This document shows positions 8,136 through 14,767 of a stretch of DNA of 23,775 bases, piece by piece. The translations under genes were made by a program, and so were the position numbers. The stretch covers positions 1 to 23,775 of the forward strand of contig JAGTUW010000019.1 of the NCBI GenBank assembly GCA_018224345.1, in the 5' to 3' direction. Source of the stretch: Bacteroidota bacterium (GTDB taxonomy: Bacteria > Bacteroidota > Ignavibacteria > SZUA-365). A model generated the notes under the pieces. The model was given only the letters and a program-made list of their open reading frames with translations. It ran no database searches and was not told the origin of the DNA. Positions within the stretch are counted from its first letter, which is position 1; every line of letters starts with the position of its first letter.

Positions 8136-9664
8136 GTGTGCCGCAGAAGCGGCGTAAGAGATGAGGGTATGGCCCCTCGCAATCGGCTTGCAGGAGCAGG
8201 TTGCAAACTACCGCAAGCGGCTTTGGTCAAAAGCCCTGGTCGTGAGCGTTGCGGAAAAGGTGTCGTTCAGGCATCAAGTGAGAACCGAAGAAGGCGAATA
8301 TCCGTGAACTGCCGTTCAAGTGTCGAAACTCATCAAACGACGTCAAAACCGGGCCTTGATGTTATCCCGGGATCAGTATGGCGAGAACCTGTGTATTGGC
8401 CATGCGGCGTCCGGCATAGAGGCAGCGCGATCTCGGTTCAGGCTCTTCCGTTGAACTGCGGGAAGCTTCGAACGCGATGGCAAGGGAAAGGCACAAGCAT
8501 ACTCTGCGAGGCCGACAGTACCGATGCGCGTTCAAGGGACGGAGCGATTCGTAGTAGCGTTGAAGTCACTGTAATGGTGATGGAGCGAAGGGATCGCGTC
8601 ATCGAGTCAGGCGTTCATGTCAACCGCGCAAGCGGGAGGAGCATGTGCAATTGACAAAGTCGTTTTCCATTCCCAAGCGACTTGTCAGGGAAGCATTCCA
8701 GCAAGTCAAGGCGAATGGCGGAACTGCTGGAGTTGATCGGGAATCGATCGAGCAGTTTGAGCGCAAGCTCAAGGATAACCTCTACAAGCTTTGGAATCGG
8801 ATGTCGTCTGGCAGCTATTTCCCGCCGCCAGTCAAAGCCGTGCCAATTCCGAAGAAGAGTGGGGGCATACGTATCCTTGGCGTGCCGACAGTTGCGGATC
8901 GGGTAGCACAAACGGTGGTCAAGATGGTTCTCGAGCCCATGCTCGAGCCGATTTTCGATCGTGACTCATATGGCTATCGGCCAGGGCGTTCGGCACTGGA
9001 TGCGGTAGCGCTGGTGAGACGACGGAGTTGGGAATATGACTGGGTAGTCGATTTCGACATCAAAGGTCTGTTCGACAATATTGATCATGAACTGTTACTG
9101 CGAGCGGTACGAAAACATTGCAGCAATCCCTGGGTCCTTTTGTACATCGAAAGATGGCTGAAGGCGCTGATGGAGGTTGAGCAGGGCCGGGTGGAAGCAA
9201 GCGAACGTGGCACTCCGCAAGGAGGCGTCGTGAGCCCACTGCCGGCGAACCTGTTTCTGCATTACGCTCTGGATGTGTGCCTACAACGTTGGATGTGCAG
9301 CGTGCGATTCTGTCGCTACGCGGACGACGGTGTGATCCACTGCAAGAGTGAAGCGCAGGCCACGCTGGTGTTAAGGAAACTTGCGGAGCGGCTCATCGAG
9401 TGCGGACTCGAACTACATTCGGAGAAAACGCGGATCGTGTACTGCAAGGATGTGAATCGGCAGGACACGTACCCCGTTGCGCAATTCACGTTCCTCGGCT
9501 ACACGTTCCAGCCGCGGAAAGCGGTGGACAAATATGGCCGTGTCTATGTGAACTTTTCTCCGGCTGTGAGCCGTGCGGCCATGAAAACCATGCGCCAAAC
9601 GGTCCGCAAATGGCATCTGCAACTGAAGTGCGACAAGGAGCTGTGCGATCTCGCTCGAAAATAC
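8136..9664 (+). mobile_element. Group II intron, 3'-truncated
   Basis: The intron starts at GTGTG (8136-8140), matching the GTGYG 5' consensus, directly inside the IS3 motif NQIWCRDIS. About 500 bp of ribozyme-type sequence follow. The stretch GGAAGCTTCGAACGCGATGG with the later GTAATGGTGATGGAGCGAAG is wording I associate with domains I-IV of bacterial introns. Then comes the reverse-transcriptase gene at 8645. No domain V hairpin (a GAGC...GAAA...GTTC-type element) and no intron 3' end are present. The maturase region is cut near 9664, so the intron cannot splice or move by itself. The exact right boundary is an estimate from where protein similarity ends. Confidence 0.75.
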
Positions 9665-10084
9665 TGTTCTTTTCGATTTCCACAACCGCTTGATTCCGCT
9701 CCGGCTTCCCCGCGGCAGTGTTTGGCCATGCCGCCGGGTTTTCCGGAGTGCGGGTTTGCCTCGATCGAGAAGGCACGGGGTTGGGTGCATGCCTTCGTGC
9801 AATGGTACAACAATGTGCATCGTCACAGCGCATTGAAGTTCGTCACACCGGCTCAGCGGCATGCCGGTCATGACATCAAGGTCCTCGCTGCACGCCGAAG
9901 ACTCTACGAATCCGCAAAAGCTGCTCATCCGGCGCGCTGGACCCAACAGACACGGAACCGGGATCTGGTCACCGAAGTGTATCTCAACAAACGGAAGGAC
10001 GAAGAGATGCTGATTGTCCATCCATCGACACAGGTTTGTGTGTCGTCATCAGTAGAACATGACATTTCTGTCTTGAATGGATGA
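8645..10084 (+). CDS. Chimeric ORF: group II intron reverse transcriptase fused to IS3 transposase C-terminus
   Basis: The 479-aa frame starts at GTG 8645, a few bases after GGGAGGAG. Residues 1-~325 are a group II intron reverse transcriptase: MQLTKSFSIPKRLV start, KSGGIRILGVPTVADR (RT2), VVDFDIKGLFDNIDHELL with Asp137, GTPQGGVVSPLPANL, and YADD at 225-228. Residues ~326-340 begin the maturase X domain and stop there. From about 365 the frame reads GFPECGFASIEKARGW, AFVQWYNNVHRHSALKF and VTPAQRHAG, which is the C-terminal part of an IS3 OrfB. The maturase/thumb and the DNA-binding and endonuclease parts of the intron protein are gone, as are the IS3 Asp residues. A deletion joined the two in frame. 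It is probably inactive in retrohoming, although the polymerase core is intact. Confidence 0.85.
   Translation: MQLTKSFSIPKRLVREAFQQVKANGGTAGVDRESIEQFERKLKDNLYKLWNRMSSGSYFPPPVKAVPIPKKSGGIRILGVPTVADRVAQTVVKMVLEPMLEPIFDRDSYGYRPGRSALDAVALVRRRSWEYDWVVDFDIKGLFDNIDHELLLRAVRKHCSNPWVLLYIERWLKALMEVEQGRVEASERGTPQGGVVSPLPANLFLHYALDVCLQRWMCSVRFCRYADDGVIHCKSEAQATLVLRKLAERLIECGLELHSEKTRIVYCKDVNRQDTYPVAQFTFLGYTFQPRKAVDKYGRVYVNFSPAVSRAAMKTMRQTVRKWHLQLKCDKELCDLARKYCSFRFPQPLDSAPASPRQCLAMPPGFPECGFASIEKARGWVHAFVQWYNNVHRHSALKFVTPAQRHAGHDIKVLAARRRLYESAKAAHPARWTQQTRNRDLVTEVYLNKRKDEEMLIVHPSTQVCVSSSVEHDISVLNG
9737..10084 (+). pseudogene. IS3 OrfB C-terminal fragment (3' exon side of the intron)
   Basis: This segment is the continuation of the IS3 element that was interrupted by the group II intron at 8136. 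It carries WYNNVHRHSALKFVTPAQRH with the catalytic-Glu region, the tail LAARRRLYESAKAAHPARW and the terminal VYLNKRK. It remains open only as the 3' part of the chimeric reading frame. The last ~25 residues after the usual IS3 end look like read-through. No inverted terminal repeat could be matched with confidence. Confidence 0.75.
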
Positions 10085-10313
10085 CGCAGATATGAATACT
10101 GACGGCGTGGGCTGCCGACAAGAGCCCTGTGACAGATCGGGCTCGTATACTCTTGTCAGCAGTCATCGCCGACAGTACATTGCTCACGTCATCCATTCGA
10201 TGGAATCCGTTTCGAGTTGGTATTTTGACCGTAATAGAGAAATCATATTTTTGCAACAATTATCCTGAAATCTACCGACCAATAACATACTGTGCTAATC
10301 TACCGTATCGCGT

Positions 10314-10883
10314 CTATCGCAAAATTACCTTGCTTGTGTAATTACAGCCATCCTGGTGGTAAAACAATAAATACGCACCGTCTGGAATGCCTTCGACACT
10401 CACACCGTCCGTTGTTGCTCTCCTGATGTACTGTTTTCCTGTACGAAGCTCTGTGATAGTCACAAGTTCATCTACTTTAAGCTTTGAAACCTGCAATACA
10501 TTGGTTGATGCGGGATTGGGATAGACAGCAATTTTCGAACTGCGAGGCATTATCGTCAGATGAGTCCTGGCAAGACTTGCAACTGAAAGTGTAAGGATTG
10601 GGGTATGATGCTTGTGCCCGGCACGGGCGCCAAATAAACAAATCTGTGTATCCAATAATCTCCTTGGAAGTTCCCATTTGATTCCATACTCATCCGATGA
10701 GTTCAAACGTACTACTGCTTTATCGCTCAATCTCATCGCGTGAACACGTGCAAATGATCCCGATTGTGACTCAATGACAACAACACTAGTGTCATGATCA
10801 GTAGACTGTGATGCAATAGAAAATGACTCATTTTGTGTCCAGGAAACTGAACTCATCAGCACGAAGAATAAAAGTATTTTCAT
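10314..10883 (-). CDS. Short T9SS-sorted secreted protein
   Basis: The 189-aa product has a signal peptide (MKILLFFVLMSSVSWTQ) and a T9SS type A sorting domain. That domain includes IAVYPNPASTNVL (PNPAS near residues 122-126), LVTITELRTGKQ and IPDGAYLLFYHQDG, and ends in TSKVILR. The stretch between the signal and the sorting domain is only ~100 residues and shows no family I know. The ATG at 10883 is chosen because AAAGGAG sits just upstream; an ATG at 10916 is not supported. It is the last gene of a minus-strand cluster with a membrane protein and a Cys-repeat precursor, so it may be part of the same system or simply co-transcribed. Confidence 0.8.
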   Translation of the reverse strand: MKILLFFVLMSSVSWTQNESFSIASQSTDHDTSVVVIESQSGSFARVHAMRLSDKAVVRLNSSDEYGIKWELPRRLLDTQICLFGARAGHKHHTPILTLSVASLARTHLTIMPRSSKIAVYPNPASTNVLQVSKLKVDELVTITELRTGKQYIRRATTDGVSVEGIPDGAYLLFYHQDGCNYTSKVILR

Positions 10884-10930
10884 GTTTCTCTCCTTTAGGA
10901 TTTTGTCCGTGCTCAATACAGAAGCTACAA

Positions 10931-11212
10931 TTATACAAAGACGAACGAAAGAGCGCAGACGACTGCTATAATAAAACTTATCCCGAGGTGTTCTCTGAAA
11001 TTCCTCGAAGGCATAAATTTCCCTTCCGGAACGATAAAGAATAATGCGAGCAGAACACTATGTATTACAAAAAAGGCCATTAAAAAGACCTTCGCCCAGT
11101 CTGCAATTCCAATATCGAGCGCCAGTACACGGTTGAGCGATATACCGACCACCAAAAATGAAAATGCAATTAGAAGTCGTTTGGGAAGTGAAAGCCTAGA
11201 CATCAACAGCAT
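10931..11212 (-). CDS. Small membrane protein with three helices, candidate immunity protein
   Basis: The 93-aa product is almost entirely membrane: helices at about residues 13-32 (LLIAFSFLVVGISLNRVLAL), 43-62 (VFLMAFFVIHSVLLALFF) and 76-93 (LGISFIIAVVCALSFVFV), with a short charged loop (EGKFMPSRNFREH). The ATG at 11212 is preceded by AGGAG 8 bases upstream; the upstream in-frame ATG at 11230 has none. It starts 22 bases after the stop of the Cys-repeat precursor, so the two are almost surely co-transcribed. I do not recognise a family. Small multi-helix proteins next to bacteriocin precursors often confer self-immunity, which is the basis for the guess. Confidence 0.7.
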   Translation of the reverse strand: MLLMSRLSLPKRLLIAFSFLVVGISLNRVLALDIGIADWAKVFLMAFFVIHSVLLALFFIVPEGKFMPSRNFREHLGISFIIAVVCALSFVFV

Positions 11213-11234
11213 TGCATACTCTCCTGACATATAT

Positions 11235-11891
11235 TTATAAATTCGAAATCAGTGTCATTACACCGCACCCAACGGCGGCTCCTGCGCACCACCACCCGAG
11301 ACAGACCAAATATCCGCCGTTACTGGCAACACAGCCTACAGCAGCAGCAGCGCATCCGCCTCCCACACATGCAAGATACTCCTTCCAGGTCATACCGCCA
11401 CCATCTCCTTTGTCACCATCGGATTTCTTTTCTTTCGATCTCCCACTATCAGTGATTGAGTACTCCTCTACATTTTCAAGTAAACCATCGCTATTGATAG
11501 TACCTGATAAATATGAGGTGTAGGCGACAGACTCATCAGCTTTGGACATGAAAAACAGCTGATCTGTTCTATCTGGATCATTTGCATTAAACCCAATGGC
11601 AACAAAATAGTCACCCGAGGAATCCATTTCTACTCCTATGGAGTTCTCCAGCATCATTGGATAGCCCCACGACTCAAGTGTATCGCGCATCCCTGAAAAG
11701 TTTGAATCAGCCAAAGCCAAGCCTACAGCGTCGAGTAGATCTCCTTCAAGGAGCAAGTGTGCACTTGAGTCATCAACAGCCAAAATCGCTAGAGCGGGGT
11801 TTGCTAATGATTTAGACGTAATAATCAGTTTTGAGGCGTGTGTTTGCAAACAGATGAAAAACACCAACAGAATGACGAAAAATCCTTTCAT
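11235..11891 (-). CDS. Secreted precursor with duplicated Cys pattern, bacteriocin-like
   Basis: The 218-aa product has a signal peptide (MKGFFVILLVFFICLQTHA, cleavage before Ser20). A soluble middle of about 135 residues follows (for example SGDYFVAIGFNANDPD), then a charged Gly/Lys/Asp linker (residues ~148-166, GRSKEKKSDGDKGDGGG) and a hydrophobic C-terminal 52 residues. In that tail Cys175, 180, 187, 197, 202 and 209 form CX4CX6C, nine residues, then CX4CX6C again, with Gly/Ala-rich spacers. The layout of signal, N-terminal part, linker and Cys-rich hydrophobic tail recalls halocin C8-type precursors, in which the tail is released as a toxin. I see no direct sequence match. AGGAG precedes the ATG. 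The next gene downstream is a small membrane protein. Function is inferred. Confidence 0.65.
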   Translation of the reverse strand: MKGFFVILLVFFICLQTHASKLIITSKSLANPALAILAVDDSSAHLLLEGDLLDAVGLALADSNFSGMRDTLESWGYPMMLENSIGVEMDSSGDYFVAIGFNANDPDRTDQLFFMSKADESVAYTSYLSGTINSDGLLENVEEYSITDSGRSKEKKSDGDKGDGGGMTWKEYLACVGGGCAAAAVGCVASNGGYLVCLGWWCAGAAVGCGVMTLISNL

Positions 11892-11902
11892 TTTGATATC
11901 TC

Positions 11903-11962
11903 CTAATAATGTGGGTATGGTTTAATGAGGAAATAGAGCTGGTATGGTTTAATGTCGATCAT
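11903..11962 (-). CDS. Possible 19-codon leader peptide
   Basis: ATG at 11962 opens a 19-codon frame (MIDIKPYQLYFLIKPYPHY) lying between the 75-aa secreted protein and the Cys-repeat precursor. Its stop TAG overlaps the AGGAG of the precursor gene. GAAGGAG is upstream but only two bases from the ATG, which is too close for a good ribosome site. The sequence IKPY occurs twice, nine codons apart, because of a DNA direct repeat. It may be a translational-coupling leader or chance. Confidence 0.25.
   Translation of the reverse strand: MIDIKPYQLYFLIKPYPHY
11914..11954. repeat. 14-bp direct repeat pair
   Basis: GGTATGGTTTAATG occurs at 11914-11927 and again at 11941-11954, a period of 27 bp, in the gap upstream of the Cys-repeat precursor gene. 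It could be a regulator-binding pair or part of the tiny leader frame. Confidence 0.6.
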
Positions 11963-11969
11963 TACTCCT

Positions 11970-12197
11970 TCAAAGGATTGGATGATATGTATACTTGACA
12001 ACATCATAATTGATCAACTCAACATTATTTATCAGCCCGATGATCCATTGATAATAAATGATTTTGGACATAGGCCAACCGTCACGTCGATGACTGTATG
12101 GTTGCGTGATGAAAATGGATGAAGCATACGCAAATGCAGCACACCAGGCAAGGATCATCAGCAACACGAGCACGCCTGTTGGCAGTAGGCGCTGCAT
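11970..12197 (-). CDS. Small secreted protein (repeat-associated leader copy 2)
   Basis: The 75-aa product reads MQRLLPTGVLVLLMILAW and AAFAYASS at its start, a clear signal peptide. A mature part of ~50 residues is rich in Ile and Tyr (SKIIYYQWIIGLINN, YDVVKYTYHPIL). The signal region lies in the long direct repeat shared with 7346-7914, but the mature part differs. Relative to that copy there is one extra G at about 12181. The start that carries a good ribosome site (GGAGAG, ATG at 12219) is therefore in another frame, and the export core is reached from the internal ATG at 12197. It is the first gene upstream of the Cys-repeat precursor. Function unknown; it could be a peptide pheromone, a toxin subunit or a decayed gene. 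Confidence 0.5.
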   Translation of the reverse strand: MQRLLPTGVLVLLMILAWCAAFAYASSIFITQPYSHRRDGWPMSKIIYYQWIIGLINNVELINYDVVKYTYHPIL

Positions 12198-12696
12198 GCA
12201 GTGTTTTACCAGTTCTCATCTCACTCTCCGAATGTTCTGGATGGATCAACCCGATGAAGTAGAGGTTTCATGTCTCGCTCTACATGTATATCCTGACGAA
12301 ACTCCTTGTTTTTACAAAAAAGTGAGAGCAAAAACAGTTTTTTTTTTATCTTTCTGCAACATCCCTGCCTCCCCACGGTTCACGTCAAAATGACTGCTTC
12401 CTGTTCCATTATGGGCCACAGGAGTGACAACCCCTCATGAGCAGACCTCATCCGAATCGTGAAGAAATCGTCCGTCGACTGCAACAACCCGGTGCACCTT
12501 CGGTGAAGACCATGGCCGGAGAAACCGGAATTCCGAAGGCAACTTTGCATTCTTGGTTGTCGCACAGCACTGCTGTCGGACCCGAGTATCCATCATCAAC
12601 CCAAGTATATCGCGGTATGCGCAAGCATGGCAAGCCCCGATCACCGCCCTGAAACTTTGTCTCGTCTCAGAAAGCCTCGCGATCGCCGGTGATGCG
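12121..12696. repeat. Long direct repeat, copy B
   Basis: This is the second copy of the 7346-7914 segment, same orientation, with scattered mismatches and small indels. Its right end is the abrupt loss of IS3 similarity after CGGTGATGCG. The DNA that follows (12697 on) leads into the arsenic operon promoter, so the junction may be a deletion end or a transposon boundary. Confidence 0.85.
12437..12652 (+). pseudogene. IS3 OrfA fragment, second copy
   Basis: MSRPHPNREEIVRRLQQ and the helix-turn-helix VKTMAGETGIPKATLHSW match the fragment at 7655 almost residue for residue. The homology shifts frame (SESLAIAGDA, about 12667-12696) and ends at 12696, so only about the first 80-90 residues of OrfA remain. 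It is inactive. It was duplicated as part of the long direct repeat. Confidence 0.75.
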
Positions 12697-12762
12697 TACA
12701 GTTATCCTGAAAATCATCGCCAGTGCCACAAGGGAAGCGGTGGAAGGGGGCTATTTTCGGAC

Positions 12763-12791
12763 TTGCGTCCCTTCAATCCATTTCGTATGTT
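12763..12791 (+). promoter_or_regulatory. Promoter of the arsR operon
   Basis: TTGCGT (12763-12768), a 17-bp spacer and TATGTT (12786-12791) form a moderate sigma70-type promoter. The -10 box lies in the centre of the palindromic operator. The geometry is identical to the promoter of the convergent operon at 21723-21751, which supports both. The leader to arsR is about 100 bases. Confidence 0.6.
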
Positions 12792-12799
12792 TACGAAAT
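12780..12799. promoter_or_regulatory. Putative ArsR operator 1
   Basis: ATTTCGTATGTTTACGAAAT is a perfect 8-bp inverted repeat with a 4-base centre. It matches the site at 21715-21734 at 18 of 20 positions when both are read in the direction of transcription. It covers the -10 box of the arsR promoter, as expected for repression by an ArsR dimer that lets go on binding As(III). Immediately downstream (12801-12818) is another perfect palindrome, CGAAGCA-GTCA-TGCTTCG, also with a 4-base centre. Confidence 0.8.
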
Positions 12800-12894
12800 A
12801 CGAAGCAGTCATGCTTCGCGGCGGTTGAAAGCAATGAAAGCGCCACTCCATTTCCAAGGATGAAAGACCTGTTACAGAGAAAAGAAGAAATGGC

Positions 12895-13227
12895 ATGAAT
12901 ACGATAGATCTGGTGAGGGAAGCGACGGAAACTGTGGACATCTCACGGAATGCGGACCTGGCACGGCTGCTCAAAGCCCTCTCGCACCCCATCCGTCTCC
13001 ATATACTCGAATTACTGAACCGGCAATCCTGCTGCTACAGCGGTGATCTGGCGGAAGAACTCCCCATCGCCCGCAGCACGCTTTCCCAGCATCTCAAGGA
13101 ATTGAAACAGGCGGGACTGATACAGGGGGAAATCAATCCGCCGAAAATCAGGTACTGCATCAACAGAGAGCGCTGGCAGGAAATGGAAGCACTCATCCTG
13201 CGCTTTCTGAATGCCGACCCTGTATGA
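12895..13227 (+). CDS. arsR: ArsR-family metalloregulator
   Basis: The 110-aa winged-helix repressor has LLKALSHPIRLHILELL (residues 25-41), the recognition region PIARSTLSQHLKELKQAGL (57-75) and the wing EINPPKIRYCIN. Cys46-Cys47 (SCCYSGDL) sit at the start of the DNA-binding helices near where classic ArsR proteins have their CxC pair, and Cys88 lies in the wing. These could form a three-thiol As(III) site. It is the first gene of the arsenic operon. Two matching palindromes, one in front of itself and one in front of the convergent operon, are its likely targets. The ribosome site is weak (AGAAGAA). A Cys-pair ArsR next to arsM and arsP-type genes makes arsenic the likely inducer, though antimony or another thiophile is possible. 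Confidence 0.92.
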   Translation: MNTIDLVREATETVDISRNADLARLLKALSHPIRLHILELLNRQSCCYSGDLAEELPIARSTLSQHLKELKQAGLIQGEINPPKIRYCINRERWQEMEALILRFLNADPV

Positions 13228-13292
13228 ATCCGGGGATGAACCCACACCCGCACATATCAGTCAACTACTTACAGAATCAGGAGATAAACATC

Positions 13293-13523
13293 ATGGATAT
13301 CAAAATTCTCGGACCCGGTTGCGCCAAATGTGTCACGCTGGAAAAAAGCGTGCGCACGGTGGTGGAACGCCTGCAACTCCCCGCAACAGTCAGTAAGGTC
13401 GACGATATCATGGATATCATGACCTATGGTGTCATGGCCACACCCGCCCTGGTGGTTGACGGGAAAGTCGTCCTCAAAGGACGCGTCCCGAACGAGCAGG
13501 AAATTGAACAACTCCTGCAGTAA
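13293..13523 (+). CDS. arsE: ArsE-like small thioredoxin-fold protein
   Basis: The 76-aa protein begins MDIKILGPGCAKCVTLEK. The GPGCxKC active site (Cys10, Cys13) and the later TYGVMATPALVVDGKVV with a cis-proline (TPAL) define the minimal thioredoxin 'redox-active disulfide protein 2' group. Such a protein is the usual first member of arsEFG clusters, which have been linked to reduction of nitro groups on aromatic arsenicals and efflux of the amino product. I assign ArsE from this context rather than from sequence alone. AGGAG precedes the ATG at 13293; the frame is open upstream but with no homology. A paralogue with the same motif heads the convergent operon (21401-21649). Confidence 0.82.
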   Translation: MDIKILGPGCAKCVTLEKSVRTVVERLQLPATVSKVDDIMDIMTYGVMATPALVVDGKVVLKGRVPNEQEIEQLLQ

Positions 13524-13595
13524 GGGGTGCACCCCGGACCGGCAGAAGAGACCATACCGTTTGCAATATCACGTTTCAACGTAAGGAGTATCACA

Positions 13596-14018
13596 ATGAC
13601 ACATCTGAGCATCTTGTTTGCCTTTATCATTCCGCTGTTTTTCTCTCCCCATCAGGGAAACATGACGACAACCGAATATCTCGCCGCCTCCGCACCGGAG
13701 AAGGGCGATATCATTGTCTATTACTTCCATACCGCGCGCCGTTGCATAACCTGTGTCAATATCGAAAAACTCGCAAGGAATACGGTGAAGGAAGAATTCG
13801 GCGACAACAACCATGTCGTCTTCCAATCCGTCAACATCGAGAAGAAGGAAAACCAGGCACTGGCGAGAAAACATAAAGTCGGCGGTTCAAGACTCGTGAT
13901 CTGCAAAGGCGAGAAAGCCGAGGATCTGACGGCCACGGCGTTTCAGTTTATCATGCGTGATCCCGGCAAACTGCAGTCCATACTGATCGCGACGATCAAG
14001 ACCATGGACAAAGCGTAG
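13596..14018 (+). CDS. arsF: ArsF-like protein of the arsEFG nitroreductase type
   Basis: The 140-aa product has an N-terminal hydrophobic export or anchor segment (MTHLSILFAFIIPLFF). A thioredoxin-like domain follows with the signature YYFHTARRCITCVNIEKL (CxxC at Cys50 and Cys53), the VNIEKKENQALARKH stretch and a third Cys in RLVICKGEK (Cys103). This FHxTxRCxTC pattern is what I know from the family named 'nitrophenyl compound nitroreductase subunit ArsF'. It lies between the ArsE-like and ArsG-like genes, as in that system. AAGGAG is 7 bases before the ATG at 13596. It probably passes electrons between the membrane protein encoded next and a periplasmic or arsenical substrate. The exact reaction is inferred. 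Confidence 0.82.
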   Translation: MTHLSILFAFIIPLFFSPHQGNMTTTEYLAASAPEKGDIIVYYFHTARRCITCVNIEKLARNTVKEEFGDNNHVVFQSVNIEKKENQALARKHKVGGSRLVICKGEKAEDLTATAFQFIMRDPGKLQSILIATIKTMDKA

Positions 14019-14019
14019 C

Positions 14020-14718
14020 ATGGAGTTTCTTCATCAGTTTCTCGATTCGACGGATATTCCGATACTGACCGCGTTTGTTCTGGGACTGATGACATCCATC
14101 AGTCCCTGTCCGCTCGCAACCAATATCACTGCGATCGGTTTTATCAGTCGCAATCTGGAAGACCGCAAGGCAGTTTTCGTCAACGGTCTGCTCTATACAC
14201 TGGGGCGTGTCATCTCCTATACCGCGCTGGGGGTGATCATTTTCCTCGGCGCCGAGACCTTCGATATCTCACGTATTTTCCAGGGGTGGGGCGAACGTCT
14301 GCTCGGACCATTGCTGATCATCATCGGTGTGTTCATGCTGGACGTCATCCCGATGCGCTTCTCCATTCTCGATCGTTTCACCGCCGCGGCGGGGGAACGC
14401 AGCGGATCGGGGGCCTGGGGCTCGCTCTTCCTGGGTATGATTTTCGCCCTGGCGTTCTGTCCGTACAGTGGCGTACTGTATTTTGTCATGCTGATTCCGA
14501 TGAGCGTAGCGAGCGCCAGCGGCCTCTATCTGCCCGCAGTGTTTGCCGTGGCGACAGGCCTCCCGGTGATCATCGCGGCCTGGCTGATCGCCTATACCGT
14601 CAGCGGCATCGGCTCCTTCTATAACCGGATCAGAAGTTTCGAGCGCTGGTTCCGCCGTGTCGTCGCCGTGCTGTTCATTCTCACCGGTATCTATCTGATC
14701 TACTCACTGTATTTCTGA
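14020..14718 (+). CDS. arsG: ArsG-like membrane protein (CcdA/DsbD-type)
   Basis: The 232-aa protein has about six hydrophobic helices and the CcdA/DsbD transmembrane cysteine pair: Cys30 in LMTSISPCPLATNI and Cys147 in FALAFCPYSGVLYF. CcdA-fold proteins carry thiol electrons from cytoplasmic thioredoxin across the membrane. In arsEFG clusters the corresponding gene is annotated as the ArsG transporter for aromatic aminoarsenicals. Its start is one base after the arsF stop without a clear ribosome site, so it is translationally coupled. Whether it exports arsenicals or supplies reducing power cannot be decided from sequence; the strict CcdA cysteines favour an electron-transfer step. Confidence 0.82.
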   Translation: MEFLHQFLDSTDIPILTAFVLGLMTSISPCPLATNITAIGFISRNLEDRKAVFVNGLLYTLGRVISYTALGVIIFLGAETFDISRIFQGWGERLLGPLLIIIGVFMLDVIPMRFSILDRFTAAAGERSGSGAWGSLFLGMIFALAFCPYSGVLYFVMLIPMSVASASGLYLPAVFAVATGLPVIIAAWLIAYTVSGIGSFYNRIRSFERWFRRVVAVLFILTGIYLIYSLYF

Positions 14719-14767
14719 GACATCAGCTTGTGTAGATAAGGCTTATTCTTGAAAGGCGTACGGTATA

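Noticed and set aside
8136..9664. Functional group II intron
   Set aside because: The maturase domain is cut and no domain V hairpin or 3' splice end can be found before the IS3 sequence resumes.
12689..12898. 69-codon frame overlapping the arsR start (ATGA)
   Set aside because: It runs through the IS3 junction, the promoter and the operator, so it cannot be a real upstream gene.
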